64,000 nt of DNA, from assembly GCF_005795905.1 (NCBI RefSeq), contig NZ_VAWE01000001.1, forward strand, positions 2,452,501 through 2,516,500. The letters run 5' to 3'. The first letter of the stretch is position 1, and every line of letters begins with the position of its first letter. The notes under the pieces are model-generated. The model saw only the letters and a program-made list of their open reading frames with translations, made no database searches and was not told the origin of the DNA. Of the stretch, positions 25,709 through 36,983 are shown one piece after another. This DNA comes from Streptomyces marianii. Lineage in GTDB: Bacteria; Actinomycetota; Actinomycetes; Streptomycetales; Streptomycetaceae. The position numbers and the translations under genes are program-made.

Positions 25709-26317
25709 TCAGCGGTCCGCGATCCGCATCTCGAACCAGGTCGTCTTGCCGCGCGGCAGCAGATCGACACCCCACCGGTCGGACAGCTTGTCGACCAGGA
25801 AGAGCCCGCGGCCGCTGGTGTCGAGCTCATGGACCGGCAGCAGGCAGGGCAGACCGCGCGAGGGGTCGCGCACCTCGATGCGGATCCAGCCGCGCCGGCG
25901 CAGCATCCGGAGCCCGAACACCCGCGCTCCGGTGTGCCGCACCGCGTTTCCCACGAGCTCGGAGACCAGCAGGATCGCGTGCTCGGCGGTCTGCGGCGAG
26001 AGCGCCCACTGACGGAGCACTCCCCACTGCGTCAACCGGCGCGCGGTGGCGGCGGACTGGGGGCGCGAGGGCAGCTCGACCTCGCCCTCCGTCGGATCAC
26101 CGAACAGCTCGACCGCCTCGAGCACCCGCTCGTCGTCGACGGCCGGCGTCCACCGCGCGGCGGTCGCACTGCCGCGCGCCCGTGGTTGCTCCACACCCTC
26201 CAGCCCCGCCATGCCCCCATCATGGCCGCCCGAAGAGCCTTCCGTGACCGTTCCGGAGGAATCGGCACCCCGGGAAAGAGGGCCCCGAGGTGCCGAATTG
26301 GCATATGCCCGTGGCAT
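25709..26317 (-). CDS. ATP-binding regulatory protein (RsbW-like HATPase anti-sigma type)
   Basis: A 202-aa protein whose C-terminal two thirds form an HATPase_c domain: N-box SELVGNAVRHTGARVFGL, then RDPSRGLPCLLPVHELDTSGRGLFLVDKLSDRWGV, with the G1/G2 boxes partly degenerate, as in many Streptomyces RsbW-like proteins. These often act as anti-sigma factors or serine kinases of anti-anti-sigma proteins. I start at ATG 26317 (MPRAYANSAP) because GGAGG lies exactly eight bases upstream. Alternatives are ATG 26332 (no ribosome site) and ATG 26212. The first 60 residues are disordered. No sigma factor or antagonist gene is adjacent, so its partner is unknown. Confidence 0.8.
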   Translation of the reverse strand: MPRAYANSAPRGPLSRGADSSGTVTEGSSGGHDGGMAGLEGVEQPRARGSATAARWTPAVDDERVLEAVELFGDPTEGEVELPSRPQSAATARRLTQWGVLRQWALSPQTAEHAILLVSELVGNAVRHTGARVFGLRMLRRRGWIRIEVRDPSRGLPCLLPVHELDTSGRGLFLVDKLSDRWGVDLLPRGKTTWFEMRIADR

Positions 26318-26474
26318 CCAGAAGGCCTCCATGGCCCAACCGACCTGCGGTGACGCGCCGCTTACGCGTGATCGCCAAGAACGGCGACCGATGGGGCCTT
26401 AAGGTCCGGTTAAGGCACTCACCAAGTTGACGCGACGGGCGTCGGCGCCCAATCCCGGTCCCCGCGAGGCGAGT

Positions 26475-27242
26475 TCACACGAACTTGGCCTTGCCCGGGC
26501 CCTCCTCGACGAAGCTCCGCATCCCCCGCTCCCGGTCCTCGGTCGCGAACAGGCCCGCGAACCAGTTCCGTTCGATCGCGAGGCCCGTGTCGATGTCCGT
26601 CTCGAGCCCGGCGTCCACGGACTCCTTGGCCGCCCGGAGCGCCAGCGCCGGCCCCTGGGCCAGTTTCGAGGCCCAGGCGTGCGCCTGCTCGTGGACCTCG
26701 GCGGCCGGTACCACCCGGTCGACCAGTCCGATGGCCAGCGCCTCGTCCGCCTTCACATGGCGGCCGGTGAAGATGAGGTCCTTGGCCTTGGACGGGCCCA
26801 CCAGCCGGGCCAGCCGCTGGGTGCCGCCCGCGCCCGGGATCAGACCGAGCAGGATCTCCGGCTGGCCCAGCCGGGCGTTGTCGGCGGCGATCCGGTAGTC
26901 GGCGCACAGCGCCAGCTCGCAGCCGCCACCCAGGGCGTAGCCGGTCACGGCCGCGACGACGGGCTTGGGGATGCGGGCGACGGCGGTGAAGGAGTCCTGC
27001 AGGGCCTTCGACCGCTTCACCATCGCGGTGTGGTCCATCACCTGCATCTCCTTGATGTCCGCGCCTGCCGCGAACACCTTCTCCCCGCCGTAGAGGATCA
27101 CGGCGCGGACGTCGTCGCGGTCGGTCGCCTCGGCGGCCAGTTCGCGCAGCCGGTCCTGGGTGGCGATGTCCAGGGCGTTCATCGGGGGGCGGTCCAGGCG
27201 GATGGTGCCGACGCCTTCGGAGACTTCGAGAGTGACTGTCAT
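26475..27242 (-). CDS. Enoyl-CoA hydratase/isomerase family protein
   Basis: A 255-aa crotonase-fold enzyme. The oxyanion-hole segments are FAAGADIKEM (residues about 58-67) and GYALGGGCELALCADYRIA (about 101-119). The glutamate of the second active-site region lies in LGQPEILLGLIPGAGGTQRL, where the catalytic Glu of 2-enoyl-CoA hydratases occurs. The length is that of stand-alone hydratases, and the C-terminal EDRERGMRSFVEEGPGKAKF fits. It hydrates trans-2-enoyl-CoA in fatty acid beta-oxidation or a related pathway. The gene stands alone, without neighbouring acyl-CoA dehydrogenase or thiolase. Confidence 0.93.
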   Translation of the reverse strand: MTVTLEVSEGVGTIRLDRPPMNALDIATQDRLRELAAEATDRDDVRAVILYGGEKVFAAGADIKEMQVMDHTAMVKRSKALQDSFTAVARIPKPVVAAVTGYALGGGCELALCADYRIAADNARLGQPEILLGLIPGAGGTQRLARLVGPSKAKDLIFTGRHVKADEALAIGLVDRVVPAAEVHEQAHAWASKLAQGPALALRAAKESVDAGLETDIDTGLAIERNWFAGLFATEDRERGMRSFVEEGPGKAKFV

Positions 27243-27324
27243 ACGGGGAGGTTAGCCCCCGTTAACGCCGGGGGGCCCGGTGCCGTCCGTCACAGCGCCG
27301 GGCCCTCGTCCGTGTGGTCGGGGA

Positions 27325-28572
27325 CTACCCGGCCCACTCCGCCCAGGACATGTTCCAGCCGTTCAGGCCGTTGTCGGGGGCGATCTGCTTGTCCTTGGAG
27401 TTCTTCACGATCACCACGTCGCCGATGATCGAGTTGTTGTACATCCACGCCGCCGGCGTACCGCTGTCGTAGGCGCCGCGCACATCGCGCAGACCGACGC
27501 AGCCGTGGCTGACGTTCGCCGAGCCGAAGGTGCCGCGCGAGGCCCAGTAGTTGCCGTGCAGGAAGGTGCCGGACGTCGACAGGCGCATCGCGTGCGGCAC
27601 GTCCTTGATGTCGTACTCGCCGCCGAAGCCCACGGTGGCGCCGTTCATCCGCGTCACCTTGTACTTCTCGCTGATGACCATCTGGCCGTTGTACGTCGTG
27701 GTCGACGGGGCGCCCGCGGTGATCGGAATGGTCTTGAGGAGCTTGCCGTCGCGCACGACCTTCATCGTGTGGGCGCCGGCGTCGACCGTGGAGACCTGGC
27801 TGCGGCCGATGGTGAAGGAGACCGTCTTGGCCTGCTTGCCGTACACACCGGGGCGGCCCTCGACGCCGTCCAGGTTGAGCCGGACCGTCACCTTGGTGCC
27901 CGCTGCCCAGTACTTCTCGGGGCGGAAGTCCAGGCGGTCGTTGCCGAACCAGTGACCCTCGACGGGCACCGGCGGCTCGGCGGTCACCTCGATGGCCTTC
28001 TCCACGGCCTCGGGGTCGGTGATGCCGCGGGTGAAGTTGATGGAGACGGGCATGCCGACGCCGACCGTGGCGCCGTTCTCGGGGGTGTAGTGGCCCACGA
28101 AGGTGTTCTTGGGGACGAGCGTGGTGAAGGTCGTGTCCTTAGCGGACTCACGGCCCTCGGCGTCCTCGGCGATCGCGTGCACCTTGTACTTGGTGGCCGA
28201 GGCGAGGTGCTGCAGCGGCTCCCAGCTCGCACCGCCGGCGGCGATCTTCCCCTCGACGGCGTTGCCCTTGTCGTCCTTGACGGCGACCTCGGTCAGCCTG
28301 CCCTTGTCGGCGGTCACCTTGAGCGCGCCGCTCGTGGCGACCGACTTCGCGCCGTCCTTGGGCGCGATGGTGACGACCGCCTGGGAAGCCGAAGTGCCGA
28401 CCTTGCCCCCGTCCCCGGCGCCCTTGTCGCCTCCGGCCGCGCGGTCGGAGTCGCCGCCGCCGCAGGCGGAAACCAGCAGCAGTAGCGCCCCCATGGCGAG
28501 GGCCGGCAGCGCGGTGCGTCCGCGTCGCCGGCCCGGCCGGACCGATGCCCCCGATATCGGCTGCCCGTTCAC
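27325..28572 (-). CDS. L,D-transpeptidase lipoprotein with Ig-like domains (LdtMt2 type)
   Basis: A 415-aa cell-wall enzyme forming 3-3 crosslinks between meso/LL-diaminopimelate residues. Start at GTG 28572 ([18 protein letters not shown]) with AGGGGAG twelve bases upstream; the open frame runs far beyond but through the neighbouring gene's frame. Lipobox LLLVSAC gives lipidation at about Cys37. Two Ig-like (Big_10) domains precede the YkuD catalytic domain, whose motif HGNYWASRGTFGSANVSHGC places the nucleophile at Cys358. A short C-terminal WxxW tail (GWNMSWAEWAG) is typical. A frameshifted paralogue lies just upstream. Confidence 0.95.
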   Translation of the reverse strand: MNGQPISGASVRPGRRRGRTALPALAMGALLLLVSACGGGDSDRAAGGDKGAGDGGKVGTSASQAVVTIAPKDGAKSVATSGALKVTADKGRLTEVAVKDDKGNAVEGKIAAGGASWEPLQHLASATKYKVHAIAEDAEGRESAKDTTFTTLVPKNTFVGHYTPENGATVGVGMPVSINFTRGITDPEAVEKAIEVTAEPPVPVEGHWFGNDRLDFRPEKYWAAGTKVTVRLNLDGVEGRPGVYGKQAKTVSFTIGRSQVSTVDAGAHTMKVVRDGKLLKTIPITAGAPSTTTYNGQMVISEKYKVTRMNGATVGFGGEYDIKDVPHAMRLSTSGTFLHGNYWASRGTFGSANVSHGCVGLRDVRGAYDSGTPAAWMYNNSIIGDVVIVKNSKDKQIAPDNGLNGWNMSWAEWAG

Positions 28573-28745
28573 GATCAGTTGTCTCCCCTCGCACGGCCTG
28601 GCCACGCCGAGGCCCGCACCCCCGCGCGCTCGAACGGCGCGCACTGCGTTAGATAACCACACCGCAGGTCGCCGGGGGTTCTCGCACATGTCACCGTTCA
28701 GTCGCAAATCTTCCCGGTGGACGTGCCGGTCATGCGGGAGGGGGC

Positions 28746-29998
28746 TCACCGCAGGGCGGAGCCGGCCTTCCACTCCTTCCAGCCCATGTTCCAGCCGCTC
28801 AGACCGTTCCACGGGTCGACCATCCGGTCCGGGGAGTTGACCACTTCCACCACGTCCCCGATGAGCGTCCGGTCGAAGAACCAGCCCGCCGGGGAGTCCT
28901 GGCTGCCGCCCTTCTCGTCGCGCAGCCCGATGCATCCGTGGCTGACGTTCCGCATGCCGAAGACCGCCGGATCGGCCCAGTAGTTGCCGTGCAGGAAGGT
29001 GCCCGACGTGGTGAGCCGCATCGCGTGCGGCACGTCCTTGATGTCGTACTCGCTCTTGCCGTCGTCGTCGGTGAAGCCGACCGTGGCGCCGTTCATGCGG
29101 GTGACGTCGTGCATCTCGCTGACGACCATCCTGCCGTTGTACGTCCGGGTCTTCCTGCCCCCCGTGGTGACCGGCAGCGTCGTCAGCAACCGGCCGTCGC
29201 GGCGCACCTCCATGGTCCGCTCGCGGGCGTCGACCAGGGAGATCTGCGACCTGCCCACGGTGAAGCGGACGGTCTTGCGCTGGATGCCGTACACCCCCGG
29301 CGCGCCCTCGACATCGCGCAACCGCATGTCGACGGTGACCTTGGTGCCCGGCTTCCAGTACTCGCGCGGGCGGAAGTCGAGCCGCTCCGCGTCGAACCAG
29401 TGGCCCACGACCTCGACGGGCGGTACGGAGGTGACGCGGATGGCCCGCTCGACGGCCGCCCGGTTCCTGATGCCGCGGTTGAAGTCGAACGAGACGATCA
29501 TTCCGATGCCCACCGTGGAACGGTTCTCCGGGGTGAAGTAGCCGATGAAGCGGTGGTCGGGCACCACGGTGGTGAAGGTCGTGTGCCGTGCCGAACGGCG
29601 GCCGTGGGCGTCCAGAGCCACCGCGTCGACGCTGTACTTGGCCGCCAGCGCGAGCCGGGTGCCAGGCTTCGGACGCCAGCTCAGACCGTCCGGGGAGACG
29701 GCGCCCGGGACGTCGGCGGGCTGCGCGCTCTCGATCTGGGTGACCATGACCCGCTCCAGCCGCCCGCTCGCCAGCGTCACTTCGAGCCGGCCGTCCGCGG
29801 GCACCGCGCCGGCCCGTCCGCCGGGGTGATCCGGATGGTGTCGCCGGGCGCCTGCGCCCGGGGTTTGTCGCCGCCGGCACCCGGACCGGCTCCGGCACTC
29901 CCGGCTCCGCCGGTGCAGCCGGTCAGCCCGGCCAGCACTCCCGTCCACAGCACGGCGACGGCCAGCGTGGCCCTCGTCCGCCTCACCGCGTTGCTCAC
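28746..29998 (-). pseudogene. Second L,D-transpeptidase lipoprotein, frameshifted
   Basis: The N-terminus (GTG 29998, GAGGTGG five bases upstream) gives a proper lipoprotein start, MSNAVRRTRATLAVAVLW, with lipobox LAGLTGC. That frame reaches DTIRITPADG and stops 15 codons later. The next frame carries the rest: VPADGRLEVTLASG, Ig-like domains, and an intact YkuD motif VSHGCIGLRD. Comparison with the neighbouring intact paralogue shows that adding one base in the short G run at about 29813-29815 restores one reading frame. The gene is thus broken by a single-base deletion, or the assembly has an error there. Everything downstream is undamaged, which favours an error or a very recent mutation. 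Confidence 0.8.
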
Positions 29999-30199
29999 AG
30001 AGTCCACCTCGTGGGGTCGCAGAGACACAGCACGTCCCGACCAACGACAGCCACCCTCCTGGGGAAACGTCGCAGCGGGTCATGTTGGGAGCAGCGCGGC
30101 GTCGGGCAGAAATGGTGGGAGGCCCACACGCGGGGAGCCACGGCCGGGACGCCGTGGGCGGGAGCCGCGCGGGCCCGACGAGCCGCGGGAGGCCGACAG

Positions 30200-32470
<2,271 letters not shown>

Positions 32471-32779
32471 GACCCCGGCTCGGCGCGTACGTGCCGGCCT
32501 GTCGTCCGCCGTCCGGCGGACGGCGGACGGCGGACGGCGGACGGCGGACGGCGGACGGCGGACGGCGGGGCGGGCCTGCGCCGTTGCGCGACCGGCGGCG
32601 GCGTACAGCGGCCCGCTGCTGCGGCGCGGCACCAAGCAGCGGCGGGACGGCTGTCCCGACGGAGCGGCAGGCGGCGGCACCCGGGCGAGCACCGCGCCTC
32701 GGCGCAGCGGGGACGCGCGACCGTGCGGCCCGAAAAACTCGGTGGGACTTGTCAGTGGTGAACCGTAGGCTCGCTCCTG
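32471..32779. other. 309-bp intergenic stretch with heptanucleotide repeat
   Basis: Separates glgX from the ABC exporter pair. It contains the 7-bp repeat (32515-32563), and near its end a promoter-like pair, TGGGAC (32743-32748), 17-bp spacer, TAGGCT (32766-32771), directly before the exporter ATG at 32780. No gene supported. Confidence 0.6.
32515..32563. repeat. Heptanucleotide tandem repeat, seven copies
   Basis: Seven perfect copies of GGCGGAC from 32515 to 32563, then a mutated eighth (GGCGGGG). Immediately upstream (32504-32510) is GTCCGCC, the exact complement of the unit, so any copy can pair with it to form a hairpin with a variable loop. The structure may serve as the glgX terminator and is a likely variable-number locus. 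Confidence 0.95.
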
Positions 32780-34642
32780 ATGTCCACCACAGCTGAAGCG
32801 CCCCGGCCCGACCGGTCCACCGTCCGCTCCCTGCTGCGGCTGTGGCCGTACGTGCGCCCGGTCAGAACCCGGCTGTTCACGGCGGCGTTCGTCGCGGTCG
32901 TCGCCTCGTGTCTGAGCCTCGTGATCCCCCTCGTCCTGAAGTGGATGGTGGACGGACCCGTCGCCGACCGGGACGTGGGCGGGGTGTGGCTCGGGGCGCT
33001 CTACCTGCTGCTGCTCGGGGTCGCGGAGGCGGTGCTGTTCGGCTTCCGCCGCTGGCTGGTGGCCCGTCCGCTGGCCGGGGTGGAGGCGGCGATGCGGGCC
33101 GACCTCTTCCGGCACCTCCAGCGGCTGCCCGTGGCCTTCCACGACCGGTGGCCGTCGGGGCAGTTGCTGTCCCGCGGGACGACGGACCTGATGCTCGTGC
33201 GGATGTTCCTCGCCTTCCCACTGACGTTCCTGCTCGTCAACGGCGTGACCATCGTCGTCGGCGCGGGCATCCTGCTGGCCCAGCAGTGGACGCTGGGGCT
33301 GGTGCTACTGGCCCCGGTCGCCCCGCTGGTGTTCGTCATCGCCCGGTTCGAGGCACGCTACTCGTCGGTGGCACGGACGGCACAGGACCAGGTGGGCGAT
33401 CTGACGACCGTCGTCGAGGAGAGCGTCCTCGGCATCCGCATCATCAAGGGCTTCGGCCGCCACCGCAGCCAGGCGGCGGCCTTCCGGGCGCTGTCCGAGC
33501 GGCTGCGCGGGACCGAGCTGGCCAAAGCCCGGCTGCTGGCGGGAATCTTCGGCGTCATCATGACCGTCCCGGAGCTGGCGATCGGCGCCGCGCTGGTGCT
33601 CGGCACGATGCAGGTCGCGGACGGCACCCTGTCGGCCGGCACGCTCGTCGCGTTCCTCTCGACGGCGCTCGCGCTGCGCTGGCCGGTGGACGCGATGGGC
33701 TTCCTGCTCGCCATGAGCCAGGAGGCGGCGACGGCGACGGACCGCTACTTCGAGGTCCTGGACGCCGAGGAGGAACGGGACGAGGAGCGGCAGACCGTGC
33801 GGAGGGAGGCTCGCCGGTACGGGCCCGCCTCGCCCGCACGTCCGCCGTCCGTCACCGCGCCACGGCGGAGACCGGAGCGGGCCGCCTCCGAGGAGGGCGG
33901 CCTGCGGTTCGAAGGCGTCCGCTTCCGCTACCCCGACGCGTCCGAGGGCACGGAACCGGTGCTGAGGGACATCGAACTGCACATCCGGCCCGGTGAGACC
34001 ATGGCCCTCGTCGGCGGCACCGGCAGCGGCAAGACGACGCTGACGGCGCTCGTTCCCAGGCTCTACGAGGTGACCGCCGGGCGCATCACGCTGGACGGGC
34101 GGGACATCGCCGCCATGCCGCGCGAGGAGTTGCGCACCCTGGTGTCGATGGCGTTCGAGGAACCGACCCTCTTCTCGGCGAGCGTCGGGGAGAACGTGCG
34201 GATGGGCGCGGAGCGCGCCGGTGACGAGGAGGTCCGGCGCGCGCTGGACGTGGCCCAGGCGGGATTCGTGGACACGCTGCCGCAGGGCTCCGGAACCCAG
34301 GTCGGCGAGCAGGGGCTCAGCCTCTCGGGCGGCCAGCGGCAGCGGCTCGCACTCGCCAGGGCGGTCGTCGGGAAGCCGCGGTTCCTCGTGCTCGACGACC
34401 CGCTGTCGGCGCTCGACGTGCACACGGAGGCACTCGTGGAGGCCGCGCTGCGCCGGGTCCTCGACGACACCACCGCCCTGGTCGTGGCGCACCGCCCGTC
34501 CACGGTGCTGCTCGCCGACCGGGTGGCGCTGCTGTCCGAGGGCCGGGTCGCGGCCGTCGGCACCCACCACGAACTGCTGCGGGACAACGCCGAGTACGCC
34601 TGGCTGATGTCGGGCGCTCATGCCGAGGAGCGAGACCGATGA
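32780..34642 (+). CDS. ABC transporter fused permease/ATPase, subunit 1 of a heterodimeric exporter
   Basis: A 620-aa half-transporter: six membrane helices in the first 300 residues, then a nucleotide-binding domain with Walker A GGTGSGKTT, signature LSGGQRQR and Walker B FLVLDDPLSALD. At the catalytic position it has Asp instead of Glu (LDDP), and its Q-loop reads AFEEPTLF instead of the usual PQEPTLF. This makes it the degenerate-site subunit. There is no ribosome binding site; the -10-like TAGGCT ends nine bases before ATG 32780, so the message may be leaderless. It overlaps the second subunit by four bases (ATGA) and must work with it. The transported substrate is unknown. Confidence 0.93.
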   Translation: MSTTAEAPRPDRSTVRSLLRLWPYVRPVRTRLFTAAFVAVVASCLSLVIPLVLKWMVDGPVADRDVGGVWLGALYLLLLGVAEAVLFGFRRWLVARPLAGVEAAMRADLFRHLQRLPVAFHDRWPSGQLLSRGTTDLMLVRMFLAFPLTFLLVNGVTIVVGAGILLAQQWTLGLVLLAPVAPLVFVIARFEARYSSVARTAQDQVGDLTTVVEESVLGIRIIKGFGRHRSQAAAFRALSERLRGTELAKARLLAGIFGVIMTVPELAIGAALVLGTMQVADGTLSAGTLVAFLSTALALRWPVDAMGFLLAMSQEAATATDRYFEVLDAEEERDEERQTVRREARRYGPASPARPPSVTAPRRRPERAASEEGGLRFEGVRFRYPDASEGTEPVLRDIELHIRPGETMALVGGTGSGKTTLTALVPRLYEVTAGRITLDGRDIAAMPREELRTLVSMAFEEPTLFSASVGENVRMGAERAGDEEVRRALDVAQAGFVDTLPQGSGTQVGEQGLSLSGGQRQRLALARAVVGKPRFLVLDDPLSALDVHTEALVEAALRRVLDDTTALVVAHRPSTVLLADRVALLSEGRVAAVGTHHELLRDNAEYAWLMSGAHAEERDR

Positions 34643-36651
34643 CGCCATCGACGGCCACGACGCCGCAGCCGGACGCCGGGGACGCCACGGCAGGCGCCGC
34701 CACGAAGGGCCCGGGGGCATCGGGCCCGGACGCGCAGGGCACAGGCCCTCGGGGCGCGGCCTCCCTGGGCGCGGGTTCGGGCGGTCCTGACGCGGCGGTC
34801 CCGGACGAGGAGGGCACGGACCGGGAAGGCGCCGGCCCCGAGGGCGCGGACGCGGGCGGCGACCCCTTCGACCGGGACGCGCTGCCCGCTCCCGAGGGCG
34901 CCACCGGCGCACTGCTGCGGTCGCTGCTGGTCCCCCTCCGGGGCCGGGTCGTCGTCGCCGCCGTGCTGCTGCTGCTCCAGCAGGCCGCGGCGCAGGCCGG
35001 CCCGCTGCTCGTCGCGTTCGCCATCGACAGGGGGGTGCCCGCGCTGCGGGACGGCGACCACGGTCCGCTGGTCATGGTCGGCGCCGGGTACGCGGTGTGC
35101 GCGATCGGGTCGGGCGTGTTCCAGTACGCCTTCATCCGCGCGTCGGCCGGGGTCAACCAGGACGCCCTGCTCGATCTGCGGGGCCGGATCTTCCGGCACG
35201 CCCAGGCGCTGAGTCTGGACTTCCACGAGCGCTACACCTCGGGCCGGCTGATCTCCCGTTCCACGACCGACGTCGAGTCGCTCCGCGAACTCCTCAGCGA
35301 GGGGTTGCAGGAACTCCTTGCGGTGGTCCTGTCATTCGTCTACATCTCGGCGATGCTGCTGTGGCTCGACCTCGGCATCGGCGGTCTCGCCGTGCTCAGC
35401 TTCGTCCCGCTCTACCTGCTGGTGCGGCTCTACCGGCGCCGCGCCGCGGTGGTGTTCGCCCAGCGGTCCACCGCCATCGCCTCCGTCATCGTCAAGTTCG
35501 CGGAGACGATGAACGGCATCCGGCCGGTACGCGCCTTCCGCCGGGAGCGGGCGAACGACGAGCGCTTCCACGCGCTGAACGACCGGCACGCCCGCAGCAA
35601 CGGGGACTCGCTACTGGAGATGGCCCGCTACGTGGTGGGCTCCCGGCTGGTGGCAAACACCGCGGTGGCGGGCATCGTGCTGTGGGGCGCGTACCGGGTG
35701 ACCGAGGGGACGCTGGCGCTGGGTGTGCTGGCGGCCGCGGTCCTCTACCTGCGGCGGCTGTACGACCCGATCGACCGGCTCGGCATGTTCCTCAACTCGT
35801 ACGAGTCGGCTGCCGCGTCGCTGCAGAAGATCGCGGGCCTGCTCGCCCAGACGCCGTCCGTGCCGGAGCCCACCCGTCCTGTGGCACTGCCGGAGCGAGC
35901 CGGTGCCTCCGGTCCCGGCCGCGGGGTGGTCTTCGACGGCGTCCGCTTCGCCTACCGCACCGGCGGAGAGGTACTGCCTCACTTCGATCTGACGATCCCC
36001 GCCGGTCAGACCGTCGCCGTCGTCGGTTCGACCGGCGCGGGCAAGTCCACCCTGGCGAAGCTGCTGGCCCGGTTCTACGACCCGACGGACGGGCGGGTCC
36101 TGCTCGACGGGACCGATCTGCGCGATCTGCCGGTGCCCGAACTGCGGCGCGGGGTCGTGATGGTGACCCAGGAGGCGTTCCTGTTCTCCGGCACGGTCGC
36201 CGAGAACATCGCCATCGGCCGGCCGGACGCGACGCGCGAGGAAATCGAGCAGGCCGCGAAGGCCATCGGCGCACACGACTTCATCAGCGGTCTGCCGGAG
36301 GGCTACGACACCGACGTGCGCAAGCGCGGTGGCCGGATCTCGGCGGGCCAGCGCCAGCTCGTCGCCTTCGCCCGGGCGCTGCTGGCCGACCCGGCGGTGC
36401 TGATCCTGGACGAGGCGACCAGCTCGCTGGACATCCCCGGCGAGCGCGCGGTGCAGCGGGCCATGGACACGGTGCTGCGCGGGCGTACGGCGATCGTCAT
36501 CGCCCACCGCCTGTCGACGGTGGAGATCGCCGACCGGGTCCTGGTGATGGAGCACGGCCGCATCGTCGAGGACGGCAGCCCGTCCTCCCTCATCGACGGC
36601 ACGGGCCGCTTCGCGGGACTGCACCGGGCATGGCGGGAGAGCCTGGTCTGA
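34639..36651 (+). CDS. ABC transporter fused permease/ATPase, subunit 2 of a heterodimeric exporter
   Basis: A 670-aa half-transporter. It begins with about 90 residues of Gly/Ala/Asp-rich low-complexity sequence, then six membrane helices (LVVPLRG region onward) and an ATPase domain with Walker A GSTGAGKST and Walker B AVLILDEATSSLD. It keeps the catalytic Glu. Its signature is ISAGQRQ rather than LSGGQ. In heterodimeric exporters of the TM287/288 type the degenerate site pairs the Asp-bearing subunit with an altered signature from the other, exactly as seen in this pair. Translation is coupled to the first subunit by the ATGA overlap. The disordered N-terminal arm is unusually long. Confidence 0.93.
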   Translation: MTPSTATTPQPDAGDATAGAATKGPGASGPDAQGTGPRGAASLGAGSGGPDAAVPDEEGTDREGAGPEGADAGGDPFDRDALPAPEGATGALLRSLLVPLRGRVVVAAVLLLLQQAAAQAGPLLVAFAIDRGVPALRDGDHGPLVMVGAGYAVCAIGSGVFQYAFIRASAGVNQDALLDLRGRIFRHAQALSLDFHERYTSGRLISRSTTDVESLRELLSEGLQELLAVVLSFVYISAMLLWLDLGIGGLAVLSFVPLYLLVRLYRRRAAVVFAQRSTAIASVIVKFAETMNGIRPVRAFRRERANDERFHALNDRHARSNGDSLLEMARYVVGSRLVANTAVAGIVLWGAYRVTEGTLALGVLAAAVLYLRRLYDPIDRLGMFLNSYESAAASLQKIAGLLAQTPSVPEPTRPVALPERAGASGPGRGVVFDGVRFAYRTGGEVLPHFDLTIPAGQTVAVVGSTGAGKSTLAKLLARFYDPTDGRVLLDGTDLRDLPVPELRRGVVMVTQEAFLFSGTVAENIAIGRPDATREEIEQAAKAIGAHDFISGLPEGYDTDVRKRGGRISAGQRQLVAFARALLADPAVLILDEATSSLDIPGERAVQRAMDTVLRGRTAIVIAHRLSTVEIADRVLVMEHGRIVEDGSPSSLIDGTGRFAGLHRAWRESLV

Positions 36652-36983
36652 CGGCACGACGGACCGGGATCCGCGACTTCGTCGACGATGAAGGCAGCGG
36701 TGGATCGGCAGATCCGCGATCTCGTCGACGATGACCGCGTTCAGTGGCGATCCTCGTGCTGCCTGTTTCGATCTTCCCCGGGTGTGCCGCTCCTCGCTCC
36801 GCACCGTCCCCGTCACGACCGCACGGGGCTCGGGCGGTGACCGTAGTACGCGCGGGGTTCCCACGGTGCCGATACGGCACACGGCACCGCCGCCGGCACC
36901 GCACTGCCGATCATCGCCACCGAGCACGGCCACCCCGCCTGCGGAGTCGTACCGCCGACGACGTGACGACACCGTTGGGAGGG
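36652..36983. other. 332-bp intergenic stretch with two near-identical direct repeats
   Basis: Between the exporter stop and the TetR stop (convergent). It holds the direct repeats at 36668-36734 described separately. The rest is moderately GC-rich with no gene or clear signal. Confidence 0.5.
36668..36734. repeat. Two 24-bp direct repeats containing a TCGTCGACGA palindrome
   Basis: Copies at 36668-36691 and 36711-36734 match at 22 of 24 positions (start GATCCGCGA, end TCGTCGACGATGA), 19 bp apart. Each contains the palindrome TCGTCGACGA. They lie downstream of both flanking genes, so regulation is less likely than a relic of a mobile element. Confidence 0.6.

Noticed and set aside
25424..26353. 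309-aa plus-strand open frame
   Set aside because: Antisense to the RsbW-like ATPase gene, no recognisable domain, low-complexity composition.
27325..29898. 857-aa frame joining both L,D-transpeptidases
   Set aside because: The upstream half reads the second gene out of frame; the real first gene begins at GTG 28572 with its own lipobox.
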